Shown here: piece by piece, positions 31,554 to 43,320 of the stretch
How positions within the stretch are numbered: the stretch's first letter is position 1
Layout of the letters: each line of letters begins with the position of its first letter
Assembly: GCA_015680685.1 (NCBI GenBank)
Contig: MNCI01005848.1
Coordinates: 39,666 to 86,297, forward strand
Length of the DNA: 46,632 nucleotides
Origin: Gnetum montanum
Taxonomy: Eukaryota; Streptophyta; Gnetopsida; Gnetales; Gnetaceae
Direction: 5' to 3'
The notes under the pieces: model-generated
What the model saw: only the letters and a program-made list of their open reading frames with translations
The model's database searches: none
Told to the model about the DNA's origin: nothing
Made by a program: the position numbers and the translations under genes

Positions 31554-32422
31554 GACATGAATTCTAAGTTACAAAATTATTTGAAATAGATGTTTTTCAA
31601 TTTCCTAAGTCTAGTTATTTTGATTGATATATTTGTTATTCATTGTATGTAAAGCCTTCTAGGCATTTACAACTTATTATAATACATAATGCTTTAAGTT
31701 ATAGTCTTGAAAGTATTCTACTTCCCCAATATTTATACATATCTACAAGCATAAGTTATCCATTATTTAGCTAAAATTTGGATATAAATGCCTTAGGTCA
31801 AACCCCTAAGGTTACCTCAAGAGACACGTCCATTATTACAATATACCCTTTTGGGTCTCAATTACAATATGCCCTTTGGTGTCTTGTTACGATAGCAATA
31901 ACACTTGTTATGAAGAGGCACCATCTTCGTTATTCAACAACATCATTTTAAAATGGGAACATTACAATCTACCCTCCTAAGGCTTTGTTTATCCTTGAAC
32001 GAGTCCACGTTGACTATATTTTTCCAGTTCCAATGCTTCTATTATGATCCTATGCTCTAATAATTTGATTTCTCCTTTGAACTTGAAGTTGTTTCTTGCT
32101 TATTCTACATACAAAATATATGTGAAAAGAGTATACATGGAAAATTAAAAAAAATTTCTTAATACTTCATTTTCTAAGATAATCATAAGAAGTGAATAAA
32201 GATTTATCAACCACCAAATACCAATCCTAGCCAAGGTCACACAAAGTCCAACTCAAATATGGTTATTCAAGTGAAGGCATGGCAAATCCTTTATTCCCAA
32301 TTTTCATTATCCTATATATTTATTTATCCAATTATAATACAAATCAAACAATAAATAAAATAATAAGATTTATCAAAAGTAAGGGTGAGATACTTCCTAA
32401 TCTTGATCAACCTTATGAACTA
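31554..32422. other. No gene recognised
   Basis: AT-rich DNA with a doubled block (TTACAATATACCCTTTTGGG / TTACAATATGCCCTTTGG, about 31836 and 31862). No conserved frame was found on either strand. Confidence 0.4.
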
Positions 32423-32924
32423 ATGGAAGTAATTGTAATTCTACCATAAGTGGTATTTGATTAGATGGTCTTGTTTAAGATGGAAAAGCTTGATCTTGAT
32501 TCTTCTCAACTTCTTCTTTAGAGATCAACTTTAGTAACTTGGTAACTTGGAAGAATCAAACGTTGTACCAAATATAATCTAGAGTCTTAATGAAGAATGT
32601 TGTTAATCCATCCTCCTTAATCATAGCTGAGTACTATCCATCAACATCATATGTTCCTAAATTCTAGAATTTGATTTATTTATTGAAGATTCAAAGTAAG
32701 CAGAATATGCACTAGCTAATGGAATTTCATGTTGAATTGATGGAAACATCTTCTTCAAATTAGGTTCATCTTTAAAAGATTCTTTTACACATCCATATTT
32801 TAAGAATTGTTATACACTACTTCCAACTTTTGCATTGAAATCTCCACAAAGAATAAATGATACTCAATCACTATAACTTAGGAATAACTTATCCTTTAAG
32901 CTTTCTTCTATTTGCTTAATCAAG
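32423..32924 (-). pseudogene. CCR4-type deadenylase (EEP nuclease) pseudogene fragment
   Basis: On the minus strand, with frame changes, the order is LIKQIEESLKDK, FILCGDFNAKVGSSV (32850 region), FLKYGC, HEIPLASAYSAY, FFIKTLDYIWYNV, LLKLISKEEVEK and IPLMVELQLLP. GDFN, the HxLPLxSAYS-like block, the TLDYIxY block and the final IxLxAE strand occur in this order in the C-terminal half of plant CCR4/carbon-catabolite-repressor-4 nucleases, which shorten mRNA poly(A) tails. In those, SDH precedes the last strand; here it is SNQ, so the catalytic His is lost. Several stops are present. The fragment ends exactly where element D's LTR begins (32925). A LINE endonuclease also has GDFN but not the other blocks. 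Confidence 0.68.
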
Positions 32925-33758
32925 TGATGAGTCACGTCTAGGGTTACGTTGATGTGGCCTTGTCGACGGAGTATCTATTTTTGCCTATAAATATGTGCTC
33001 ACTCACTATGTTTATGACATATTTTGTCATAATTGTAGCGAAGCTCTTACAATTTTGTCATTTGAAAGTTAGCATATTTTTCTAAGTGCCTACAATAGGA
33101 GTCAAAGAGTGTACGAATCTTTATTTGAGCATTGTTGTACTTAAGCACAGTAGTGTGTGTAGCAATAAAGATGATCTTTCTGATAAATCTTGCAACAATT
33201 TGAAATAGATTAATTGTTTATTTATGCATTCAATGTTTTATGCAATTTCCTTTAATGCTTTAAGTAATTAAATAATAAATTAATATAAATTAAGCTAGTT
33301 TAAATAGTGATTATTTAAGCACATAAGTATGACCACTTTGAGCATACGCTTGATGCTTGGTAATCCTAGTAACGTTTAATGTTTGGTAACCCAGTAGTGT
33401 TAAATGTGTTAAGGATGTGTACGACAAGTGGAAATAGCTGCTTATGTCAAGATTAGTTAGGTGTAGCTAGTTAGATTAAATTAGCAATTTAATTATTTTA
33501 TTTTATTCAGTATTATTTATCCTTAGATGCCTTAAAATAAAAAACATAAAAATGATAAAAATCATATGCCTCAGTTGGACTTAATCACACCTTTGCATTT
33601 CACAAGTGTAATTGGGAAGCCAATGATTGCAATGGTTAGTTTTACATCCTAGAGACTAGTGTAGTTAGAAGTCTATAAATCCACAAAATTAGATCAGATT
33701 ACAGGTGAATGCTTAGTGATTTGTATGGTTGGACATGGGGTCTCCTTGTCGCTCATCA
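32925..33758 (+). repeat. Element D 5' LTR (834 bp)
   Basis: It starts TGATGAGTCACGTC and ends TCGCTCATCA. A TATA box is at 32986-32993, GTAGCGAAGCTCTTAC follows, and AATAAA is at 33164-33169. U3 is short, with GTTGATGTGGCC shared with the A LTR. Confidence 0.87.
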
Positions 33759-33759
33759 T

Positions 33760-33777
33760 TGGCATTGTTGTTGAGGA
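33760..33777 (+). promoter_or_regulatory. Primer-binding site, tRNA-Asp type (element D)
   Basis: TGGCATTGTTGTTGAGGA differs from the tRNA-Asp complement at six positions, every one C-to-T or G-to-A. Confidence 0.72.
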
Positions 33778-33918
33778 CTTGTAGTTTGATACATGTGCTA
33801 TCTATGACTTAGTGAATATTATTTAAGATCAGTGAAACAAATCCTAAGGTCACAATAATTTCAAAAATTAATAGTTACAATTATAATTTAAGCACATTAA
33901 ATTTTTCTCTAACCCAAA

Positions 33919-36230
33919 ATGTCTTCTTTTCATAGGCATTATGATTCAAAACTGCTAGTGCCCCAACAATTTAAAGTATTGTACACTCATCCAGATGAGT
34001 TTGTACCTAATTTCACCTTCATCCTATATCAAGATAAACAAATGCAATAAAGAGATATGGAAGGCAACGTTGTGTTACCTCTCAACCAATCTGTTCCTGG
34101 GAAGTTTCTCTAAATTCTTAAGAGGTTAGGCATCTAGGACATCCATGATGAATACATTGTGTAGGATCATGACTATCATGACTATCATTCCACAAAAATA
34201 CAACACAAATGAGATCTACACTAGGAGAAGCACCATGAAGCTATGAAGGGGAAACGGTTCACCAAACCCTTGTTCGTCTTGAACCAAGATGACAATGAGG
34301 ATCCTTCCTCTAAGGGTTCTCAAGATGAAGATTTTCCACCCCTTGACTTTGGTGAAGGGGGCTTGAACCTGAATTTGCAATCAACTATCAACAATTAGGG
34401 TTTAGGAAAAAGTGGGAGTTGAGGTAGGGACTTGAGCAAGCATCATGATGATAGGGAACCTAACAATTGTGGTCATGAAAAGTGGAGAGGGGGTGGTAGA
34501 CATCATGGTGATGGCATTCCTCCTCCCTCTTCATCATCTTCATTTACATCTTCTTCTTCCTCCTTTGAATCTAATCGAAACTATAGGAAATGAAACTATG
34601 ATGAAGGTGAATGGCAAGATAATGATCGTAGACCTTACCATGATCAAAGGCATGGTACGCAACATCATAGGCATCATTGAAATCATGACGATGATGAGCC
34701 CTTGCTAGAAACTCAAAGCATGCTGAACATCATAGAGGTAGTCAGGATCCCAACCAGGCATGTGAAAGATAGTAGAATCAAGTGGTTAGATATGAACAAT
34801 ATACCCAAATTTGGAGGGGGGGGGGGGAGCTATAACACAAATCCATAGACCCATATTTAGGCCTTGCACGATGCCTATTCCTTACAAATCAAAGAAAATA
34901 ACTAGCATAAACTTAAGCTATTTCATAAGACACTCATACAAGAAGCAAAAAATTGGTATTACTCCTTAGAGTTGAAATTAATTCGTAGATGGAGTACGAT
35001 GCTTTAGTTATTCAATGATAAATATCAGATCTACTCCAAAGTGTCCAATTTGAGAAAGCAAATCCAAGGCTAGTGACAAGGAACATATGAATCTTTGGAT
35101 GCAACCATTGGTAGGTATTATTTCCTTTTACACACATGACCTAGCCATGGTTATTTTCAACGGGAGCAGCTTTGCGATATCATATATGGGCTTTGATTCG
35201 AAATGAGGAGAACTCTTGGGATCTATGCCCAAGGAAGATTGTTAGAACTAAGTGCCCATTAGATTGAAAGGCTAATTAAGCAGGTTGTAAAAGAAGAAGG
35301 TGAGTTGAGAAAATATGAAAATATTGAGGACTATAACTGGAACCATTCCATCAGAAAGAGAGAGGTTTGATTCTATGATAGTGAGAGGGAGGCACCACTT
35401 GATGAAGTGGTGTAGTGAAAAACCTTACCAATTCAAAAATCTATGTTTGAAATTTCAGCTAAGATTAATAAAATGTTGAAATCTTTGGATGAAAAATTTC
35501 AAACTTCTCTATGTTGGGTGTGACATCTTCCAATATGAACATCCAAAGGGATGTTACCCTATTGTGTCATACTTATAGGAATCTGGGGTGTATGCTCTAA
35601 ATCTTAGACTAGCATGAAGGCAAGCATCTAAAAGGTTGCCTTATCCTCAAGACAACCTAAGGAAGTTCCACCAAAAACTATAGGATTATTATCCAAGTGG
35701 AGCTCCACCATAATCGTATGAGCAATACCAATAGTGGCAAAATCCACAGTCATGGGGGATGCCTCCACCAAGGTAGTAGTACCCTTACAGGTAGCCAAAT
35801 CCATTTGGGTACTATGTTCAACAACCCATGTCTCCATGTGACTCTTCCAATCATGCTTCTTTTCAGCATCACTACTACCCTCTCGAGTATTACAGAACTC
35901 ATTCTTCATCTCATAGAGGGGAAACCCCATATTCCTATCACCCTTCTCATCCTTTAGCACATGTTCCTCCACCCTCAACGCAATTACCACTTGCTCCATC
36001 CATGTAGGATGAAACTCCTACATAGTCACAACAACATAATGCTACTAGGGTTGTTGACTTACAACTGGCTCCTTAGCTGAGTGGTTCAGAACATATATCA
36101 TGTAAAAGACCATTTTGTATAGCCAATAGCCTTAGTAAACCCTCACCTACTTATGCAGTTGATTGCCCTCTGTCTCCTTCTTTCTCTACATCCATTCCTT
36201 TCAAGAGCCCTTTAAACAAAATGACTCCCA
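33919..36230 (+). pseudogene. gag of element D
   Basis: ATG 33919 opens MSSFHRHYDSKLLVPQQF, then YTHPDEFVPNFTFIL and a His/Ser-rich linker, staying in one frame with stops to about 34815. There a run of 12 G (34816-34827) probably shifts the frame. The gag core follows (about 34900-35060, with WYYSLELK-like and RRW residues), then GRYYF, the Lys/Glu-rich part and the Cys-His box at 35517-35556 (CDIFQYEHPKGC, one Cys replaced). The Pro-rich tail is barely readable. Confidence 0.72.
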
Positions 36231-36234
36231 AGAT

Positions 36235-36700
36235 TCACATAGTCATGTTAATCCATGTTGTATTTGATTGGATCAAGGTTGGCAACCTTCCCAAGAAGTC
36301 CACTTATCTACTTGTAGATTACTAGAAATAAGCCATGCAAGGCTCTTCTTGATTCAAGTTCTAGTGTTAATATGATTTCCCATAAAATGTACAATGCTTG
36401 GAACTTGCCTCCTCTCAAGAAGAGCAACATCCATTTAGAATTAGCAAATTAGTCCATTGCTATTCCTTTGGAACTAGTGCAGTACATCGTAATCATTATT
36501 TGTGGGTGGTTGTATCTCGTTGATTTCTTGGTAATCAAAGTTGACAATTGCAAGGGGGACTTTCCAATCATTATGGGAAGGGCTTGGTTGAACACTGTTG
36601 ATGCATGAATGGACATCATAAATCTTTCCCTGGAGATTTCTAAGGAAAATGCATTCAAAAAGATTGAGAAAAAGCAAGTTCCATGCATCACGTACAACGA
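36235..36700 (+). pseudogene. Protease region of element D
   Basis: It reads FDWIKVGNLPKKS, then ALLDSSSSVNMISHKMYNAW, NLPPLKKSNIHLELAN, a VQYIVIIICGWLYLVDFLVI stretch and IIMGRAWLNTVDA. The Asp of the active-site D-x-G is present but the Gly is Ser. Frameshifts and stops are present. Confidence 0.72.
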
Positions 36701-37009
36701 TACAAGGTGCATTTGTGTGTAGAAACTCCAGTCTATTAAAAGGACATAAATCACAACATGCAGAAAGTGTTTAGATGAATATAAAATCCAAAAGTGCCTA
36801 TATACAACAACCAAAAAAAAAGAGTATACCTAATGACTGACAGTTCATTTTGAAAGTAGCACACTTTGCATGGAACTTATTGAAAAATTAACTTATGCCT
36901 ATGTTGAAGGCATGGATGTACTGGAGGAAGTACATTACCAACTTTCCAATGATGAACCTAATGATACTAATTGAGGAGAGTTGGAAATCCATGAAAGTAT
37001 TAAACAAGA

Positions 37010-38470
37010 GCTCTTAGAGTTAAAAAATCTACTTATTGGCATGGAATATGCATTTTTGAAAAATGACAAGCTAGTGATAATCAATGCCAACCTCTCTTTT
37101 AAGTAGAAAAGTATACTATTGAAGGTGGTTAATAAATGGGCAACAACCTTTTCTTGGTCCTATCTTGAACTCATAGGGATTGATCTTAAGATATGCTAGC
37201 ATCACATCTATACTAATCCAGCCATAAATCCAAAGAGGCAACCACAATGACAGTTAAACCCCAAATTGAGATAGATAATCAAAGAGGAAATTGAACAACT
37301 CTTCAAGGTAGTATTCATCTATCCAATTATGGATAGCAAGTGGATTAGCCCACTTGTAATTGTGCCAAAGAAAAGTGATAAGTGGCAGGTCTGTATTGAT
37401 TTTAGGTTGTTGAAAATGGCAATGTTCAAAGATCATTCAGGTGTTACACATTATTTCTAGACATTGTTATTATAGCTTTCTGGATGGTTATAGTGGCTAT
37501 AACCAAATTTAGATTGTGCCCGAGGATTAGGACAAAACAACATTCACAAGTCTCTAAGGGATTTTTGCATATCGGAAGATGCCCTTTGGTTTGTGTAATA
37601 CCCTTGTAACTTTCCAATGCTTGTCTTGAGCATTTTTCAACAGCAAATTGGTAGTGGGTTGGAAGTCTTCATGGATGAGTTCTCCACCTATGGTGCTAAA
37701 TTCAACCAAGCCCTAAACCACCTTGAGCAAGTTCTTAAAAGGTGTGTGGAGACTAATCTTTGGCTCAATTGGCAAAAGAGCCATCTCATGGTCCAGGAGG
37801 GCATTATGTTGTGACAAAAAATTTTTCAAGCAAGGATTGAGGTGGACCTTAATAGGATTTAGGTCACCTAAGGAATAACATGTCAACTAAAAATCGTTAA
37901 AGATGTTTGGTCATTCCTTGGACACATTGGCTACTACTAGTGAGTCATAGAGAATTTCTCTAAGATCGCAAAATCGTTGGTCAAACTCATAAAGAAGAAT
38001 GCTTTGTTCATATGGACCAAAGAATGCAAAAAACATTTTAGCAACTTAAGGATAATCTTGTTGAGACTCTAATTCTACAAGCACCTAATTAGTCCCATCC
38101 ATTTCACATCATGACAAATGCATCAAACTATACCCTGGGAGCTATGCTTACATAGTTGGATGATCAAAAATGTCCATGTTACAACCACTACACAAGCCAA
38201 AGCATTGTGGATGCACAACTCAATTACACTAGGATGGAGAAAGAGTTAATGGCAGTGGTGTATGCTTTTGAGAAGTTTGGGCACTATGTGCTTGGATATA
38301 AGGTGTTTGTGCACATTGATCACAGTGCCATTTACTTTCTAATGAATAAATTAATGGTGAGCCCTTGTGTCATATGGTGGTTGGGGATCTTCTAGGAGTT
38401 CGATCTCATAATGGTAGATCAAAAGAGAACTAAGAATGTGGTCGCTAATCACTTGTCTCGATTATGATGG
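37010..38470 (+). pseudogene. Reverse transcriptase and RNase H of element D
   Basis: Blocks include KWISPLVIVPKKSDKW (about 37330), DGYSGYNQI (37485), KMPFGLCN (37577), VFMDEFSTYGAKF (about 37665), WSFLGHIGYY (37908), FIWTKECK, and RNase H with YTRMEKELMAVVYAFEKFGHYVLG and HIDHSAIYFLMN (38230-38345). In the RT active-site box the second Asp is Glu (GAC to GAG). A small deletion before 37450 and further frame changes are present. Trp codons kept here (NLWLNWQKSH) show where A acquired stops. Confidence 0.78.
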
Positions 38471-38559
38471 GACAACAAAAAGGAGGAGAGCCTAGTCTCT
38501 AATCAATTTTTTAATGAAATCCTCTTTGACAGAGAAATAAATGAACAAGTGCCTATTAA

Positions 38560-39770
38560 ACCAAAATAGTACGATGACATCCTCACTTATCTTCTCACTC
38601 AAGAGATGCCAAAAGAGTTAGACCATCGAAAGAAACAATAGTTTCTTCATTAGGCCAAACGTTTCATAGAGATTAACAAATACCTTTATTAGGTGTGTGC
38701 TAATGGCTTGGTTCATTGGTGTGTTCTTGATGCTGATCAACTACACATTCTGTAAGATGCTCATGAGGGCCCTTGTGGGGGCCACTATGTAGGGAGATGC
38801 ATGGTCATTAAAATCCTGATGGTAGGGTACTATTGGCCAACAATCTTTAAGGATGTATACCAATTCATCCTCTCTTGTGAACATTGTCAATGAGATGGTG
38901 AGATGATCACTTGAATGGAGGGACCTCATCAGTGGATCTAACTATTAGAATCCTTTGACATATGAGGCATAGAATTCATGGGTCCTATCACACCCATTTC
39001 AAATAGAAAGGTGTACATAATAGTCACTATTAACTATTGTACAAAATGGGTAGAAGCAGTAGCTATCACTGACTGTACATTGTCCACTACTACATGATTT
39101 GTAAAGTAACGTGCTTTAAATAGGTTTAGAATGCCATGTGCACTAATTTTTGATAATGGTATCCATTTTACAGGTGCTACCTTTTTCAAGCTTAAGAAAT
39201 GCTTATGGGTTGAGTATAAATTAATAACACCCTATCACCCCCAAGCCAACTATCAAGTAGAGGTTACCAATCAAAAGATCATGAAAATCTTAACAAGCAT
39301 AATGAGCAAATATAGGAGAGACTAGAGCATAAAACTTAATGATACCCTCTCGACATACTACCCAACATGAAAACTCCCTATAGGCTACTCTTTCGATGAG
39401 CTAGTGTACAGAAAATTACCAAGTTTGCTAATTTAATCCAAGTTCCACACACTTCAACAACTTGTGACGTTGAACTTGACTTGAACCTAGCACAAAAAGA
39501 GAGATTGATTAATCTTAACATGATATATGAGAATTGATTGGTGGCCCTATCCTTGAATGAAGTGCACAAAGCATTTAGTACATAATGCCATGACCTTAGG
39601 ATAAGGAAAGTGAAATTTCAACCTAGAGACAAGGTTCTCTACTAGAACCCCATACACTTATCTCAACAAACTAAGTTTTAGATGTTGTGGGAAGGGCTTG
39701 ACATCATTTATGAAACTTTTTCTTCTGGGGCCATGTTAATTTACAAACTTAAGAGCCTAAACAAAAAGTA
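38560..39770 (+). pseudogene. Integrase of element D
   Basis: The zinc-binding domain is complete at the residue level: HEGPCGGHYVGRC (about 38763) and CEHCQ (about 38878). The core has IVTINYCTKWVEA, where the first catalytic Asp is Asn (GAC to AAC), LIFDNGIHFTGATF (second Asp kept) and HPQANYQVEVTNQK (Glu kept). The C-terminal part is very decayed. No chromodomain. Confidence 0.78.
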
Positions 39771-41966
39771 GCTGGTCAATACATAACAAGTCAAACCTTT
39801 CCATGAGCCCATGCAAGCCATTGCAATCAACACCTTAGCAGATGGACAACCACACTCAATATTTTAGATTTTTTCCTTTCAACTTAGTTGTGGGGGAGAT
39901 GGCCATCCATGATAACTATATAAATGACTCCTCAGATTTTTTACCTTTTTTATTTTTACATCTTTTTGTTTCATGCATTCTTTGTTTTTATACCATTTTT
40001 TATTTTACACTTCATTATTTTTCCAAATTTTTGTTTCACAACATCATTAATATGTTTTTTTCTTGAATATTTTTATAATTTCTTGTATACTTTACTTTAT
40101 TTTGGTGTGAATTTTTATTGTCTTCTAATAAAAGTGCTTTATTACCAATAGGACTCAGTGGTGTTGTAGCTAGTTACTAATGGTAGTTTGTACCTAATGT
40201 TTTTGATTGCTAATGTTTAGTTTCTATTTTTGAATTTTGATGATCAATGACTAAGTTAGGTTTCTTTTTCATGGAATAGGTAGTGAGTCCATATCATCCA
40301 CCCACCCACCAACTCTATGGTTTTCTTGGTTTTGGAAGTATGATGTTCCTTTTTCATTAATAAAACTTAATGAATTCGTGACCTTAGTAGTTTTCAAACT
40401 TGGGAAAGATTCAAAGGTTTGAAAAGGATGTGACTTCAAGGGGATTCAATACTCTTTGTGCCTCTCTACTTGCTTGAGTGCATGTGTGTTTTCATTGATT
40501 TCTTACCATTCTGTGTCGACTAATAATAGGAAGTTGAATACGTCTTTGCATGGTGTGGTTTTTATTTCAAAAAATTCATAAAAAATATAAAATATTAAAA
40601 AAAAAACATGATGGGAATTCAAAGCACACCCATTAAATAGAATAAATAGGCTATAAGCACTAGTTATGGGACTAGAAAGACATGTTATCCATGCCTAAAA
40701 GTCCCCTCTAACTAAGGTCCTTTTTTACTTCTTACTTCTCTTTTATTCTCAAATAAGGAATGATGGTTATTTTTTAGAGCATTCTTATGTCTCAATGAGG
40801 TAGACCAATCCTGAACTGGTGATGCGAAGTCACTACAAGTGGTTGGTTTTGATCTAGACTAAAGATGGACTTTATTGGATAATATAACTATAGACTTCAC
40901 AAGGGACTACATGTGACCAAGATTAGAATATCCATTTCACTCTCTATTCCATCCATTAATGATTTTCTTAACTTGCCTGAATGTTGGTTTTTATGTTTTT
41001 GATTAATGTCTTAGTTTGATGTGTTAAAATTCTTAGGTAGATTCTTCAGGTTTTGGTCCTTAACTTTTCATAACCATTAATAAATTGTGGGATCCACAAG
41101 CTTCTTAGTCAAGGTTATGCAAGGGAAAAAAGGTTATAAGCCTACTATGGGGAGGACCCACTTTCATAGCTTTTGGTTGGGCTAGTTAAGTGCCTTATCC
41201 TTAGTCATTTTTGTAATCAAATATTTTGTATTTTCCATCGGTTGCATCTAGCTATGTACTCATTAAGGTATTTCTCTAATTATTCTCCATTTTTTGTGTA
41301 CTCTCAAAACCTCTTCATGTATTTCATTGTGTTCTTGGCTTTTTGGGCTTTCATTTGACTTAAATTTTATTCAAAAACTCCTAATATTTTTCAAATTTTA
41401 ACTTGGTTAGTGGTGGTAATAGCCATGTCAGCTAGGCCTAATTGACGTAGCTAACTGTGTTGACTAGGCCTCGTCAACGAGGCCTAGTTGATGCATGGGA
41501 GAAATTCTATAAATAGCGCTCACCACTTAAAGAATTGTTTTCCATTTATTTCAAATGTAAGGGGAGTTTTTGCAATTTTTTAGAGCCCAAAACCTTCTAG
41601 AGCCCATAACTTCCAAACTATTTGTCTGAATCACTTCATTCTTTTGCCCTACAACTTCTAGAGGTATGCTTTACATCATGGGTGTTACAAACCTAAGGTT
41701 TTTGATAGAAAATTTTTCAGAATTTTTCTAACTCCCCCATGGGTTTAGTGAATAAAATACTATTAAATCATCAACCTATGAGAGTTAAACCCTTCAAACA
41801 CACTCTGGTAACCTATTTAATCAAATAAAATGATGAAATAATATTTAAAAAATAAAATTAGCCATGGCACAACTTAGCCAAGTGTAACTACCTCAAGAGA
41901 TAAGGTATTCCAAATGTTTCAAAGTTACACATCAAGTACTAATCCTTGGTCATGTTGTGATTATAG
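39771..41966 (+). other. Spacer between pol and ORF3 of element D
   Basis: It holds the polypurine-tract-like block CTTAGTTGTGGGGGAGATGG (39883-39902), T-rich leader-like sequence, and GGTAGTGAGTCCATATCATCC shared with A and C. About 0.9 kb around 40750-41650 has no counterpart in A. That part includes a perfect palindrome at 41463-41488 and a TATAAATA box at 41508-41515. The spacer ends TGTGATTATAG just before the ORF3 ATG. Confidence 0.6.
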
Positions 41967-42830
41967 ATGACACCTAGATCAAAATGCCCATAAGAAGTAG
42001 GACCATCTCAAGAAAGGGACAAATGACCTAGAGCTAGAAGGGAGCAACAAGAGCAAGCCTAAGAATAGGCAGTAGAAATTCATGCGATGGGACCTCTTCA
42101 GGAGGAGCTTAAAGTGGAATCTATCTAATAGATTCCTAAAGAAGTGACCATAACTAAACAATCCCATCGAGATGAGGCATTGGGACTGATGCTAAGAATT
42201 GAGGTCACATCAACTCAAGCCTACCTTGCTTAGATCAATTCTCATGACATCCAATGTTTAGTTCTTCAAGAATTAAACTTTGTACCATTCTTAGAACATT
42301 CTCCACTAGAAGTCAAGACATAGTTGCAAAACTCTCCCATGTGGCCAATCATCACTTCTAGTGGGGAGTGGTACATGGGAGAGACATATCTCTTTTGGAA
42401 CGATAGGCATGTTGGAGCCACTATAAAGATCAAGGATATTCACATGTCCTACTCCATGGAAGCTATTGCGTAGGCCTTGAGGTTGCTTTATATTAAAAAA
42501 ACTTGGCAAAGATCTCCACACAAGCAGACTTGGAGGTAAAGAAGGACTATACCCAACAATGCTATAGAGTGAACTGCAAAGAGTATGACATACTCACCTT
42601 GACAAAGTGCATATATTTTAATATAGTAGCTTATCACCTCAATTCGATGGTGAGGTCTAGTAAGGTGACTGCCTTCTCCACCCATGCATGTGCTACTCTG
42701 AATGGAAAATTCCCTATGAACCTTACACAACTAATTTATCTAGAGGTAGAGAAATAATTTAAGGAAAATGAATGTAGAGGGAAGGCCTTACCCTTTGAAA
42801 CACCACCGAATTTAGACTATAGCATCATGA
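41967..42830 (+). pseudogene. ORF3 of element D, truncated
   Basis: ATG 41967 starts the homologue of A's ORF3. Clear matches are LVLQELNFVPFLEH, NSPMWPIITSSGEWYMGETY, IKIKDIHMSYSMEAIA and, in another frame, CKEYDILTLTKC and YHLNSMVRSSKVTAFST (42590-42690). Homology stops at about 42810, before the LPFPCLI-type block is completed and before the coiled coil. Many stops and two or more frame changes. Confidence 0.75.
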
Positions 42831-42833
42831 CTG

Positions 42834-43320
42834 CAAATTTTTCTAACTGTTGGAACTACACTCTTCATTGTCCCAGAGTGTAGTCACCCTCTAGTGGAGA
42901 GTGTAGTTAGCATGGGAGGCCAGTTTTCTACAAATTTTTCTAAGTATTAGGACTACGCTCTCCATTGTCTCAGAGTATAGTTAGCCTCTCATGGAGAGCG
43001 TAGTCAACATGAAGGCTAGTTTTGCAATTTTTTCTAAGTGTTAGCACAAAGCTAGTCACTGCAAATTTTTCTAAGTGCTGAGACTATGCTCTCCACTATC
43101 CTAGAGGATAGTCAGCTTCTTGTGGAGAGTGTAGTTAACAAGAAGCTAGTTTCCACAAGCTTTGACAAGTGCTGGGATTATGCTCATCCCCATTCAGGAG
43201 TGTAGTCAGCCTCCAGTGAAGAGCGTAGTCAACACATAGCCATTTTTTACAAATTTCTCGAAGTGTGAGACTATGCTCTCCCATAGTCTAGAGAGTAATC
43301 AAGTGTAGTCAACTAGAACA
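42834..43320. repeat. Tandem array, unit of about 95 bp, five diverged copies
   Basis: Units begin near 42834, 42931, (short) 43025, 43062, 43156 and 43250 with variants of GCAAATTTTTCTAAGTG. Each contains ACTATGCTCTCCA and GGAGAGTGTAGT(T/C)A(G/A)CA. The (A)GAG(C/T)GTAGTCA motif recurs twice per unit in opposite senses with ACTACGCTCTCC, so each unit carries a partial inverted repeat. Confidence 0.88.

Larger units (their letters stand above)
32925..42830 (+). mobile_element. Element D: Athila-like element, 3' LTR missing
   Basis: 5' LTR, primer-binding site, gag, protease, RT, RNase H, integrase, a long spacer and the start of ORF3 occur in the same order as in element A. It is more decayed, with many stops and frame changes and a small RT deletion near 37440. 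The homology ends about 860 bp into ORF3, where a tandem array starts; no polypurine tract or 3' LTR is in the window. The pol-ORF3 spacer is about 2.2 kb versus 1.3 kb in A. Confidence 0.82.

Noticed and set aside
32820-32866. GDFN motif as a LINE endonuclease
   Set aside because: The following LASAYS, TLDYIWY and closing-strand blocks fit CCR4-type nucleases and not LINE endonucleases.
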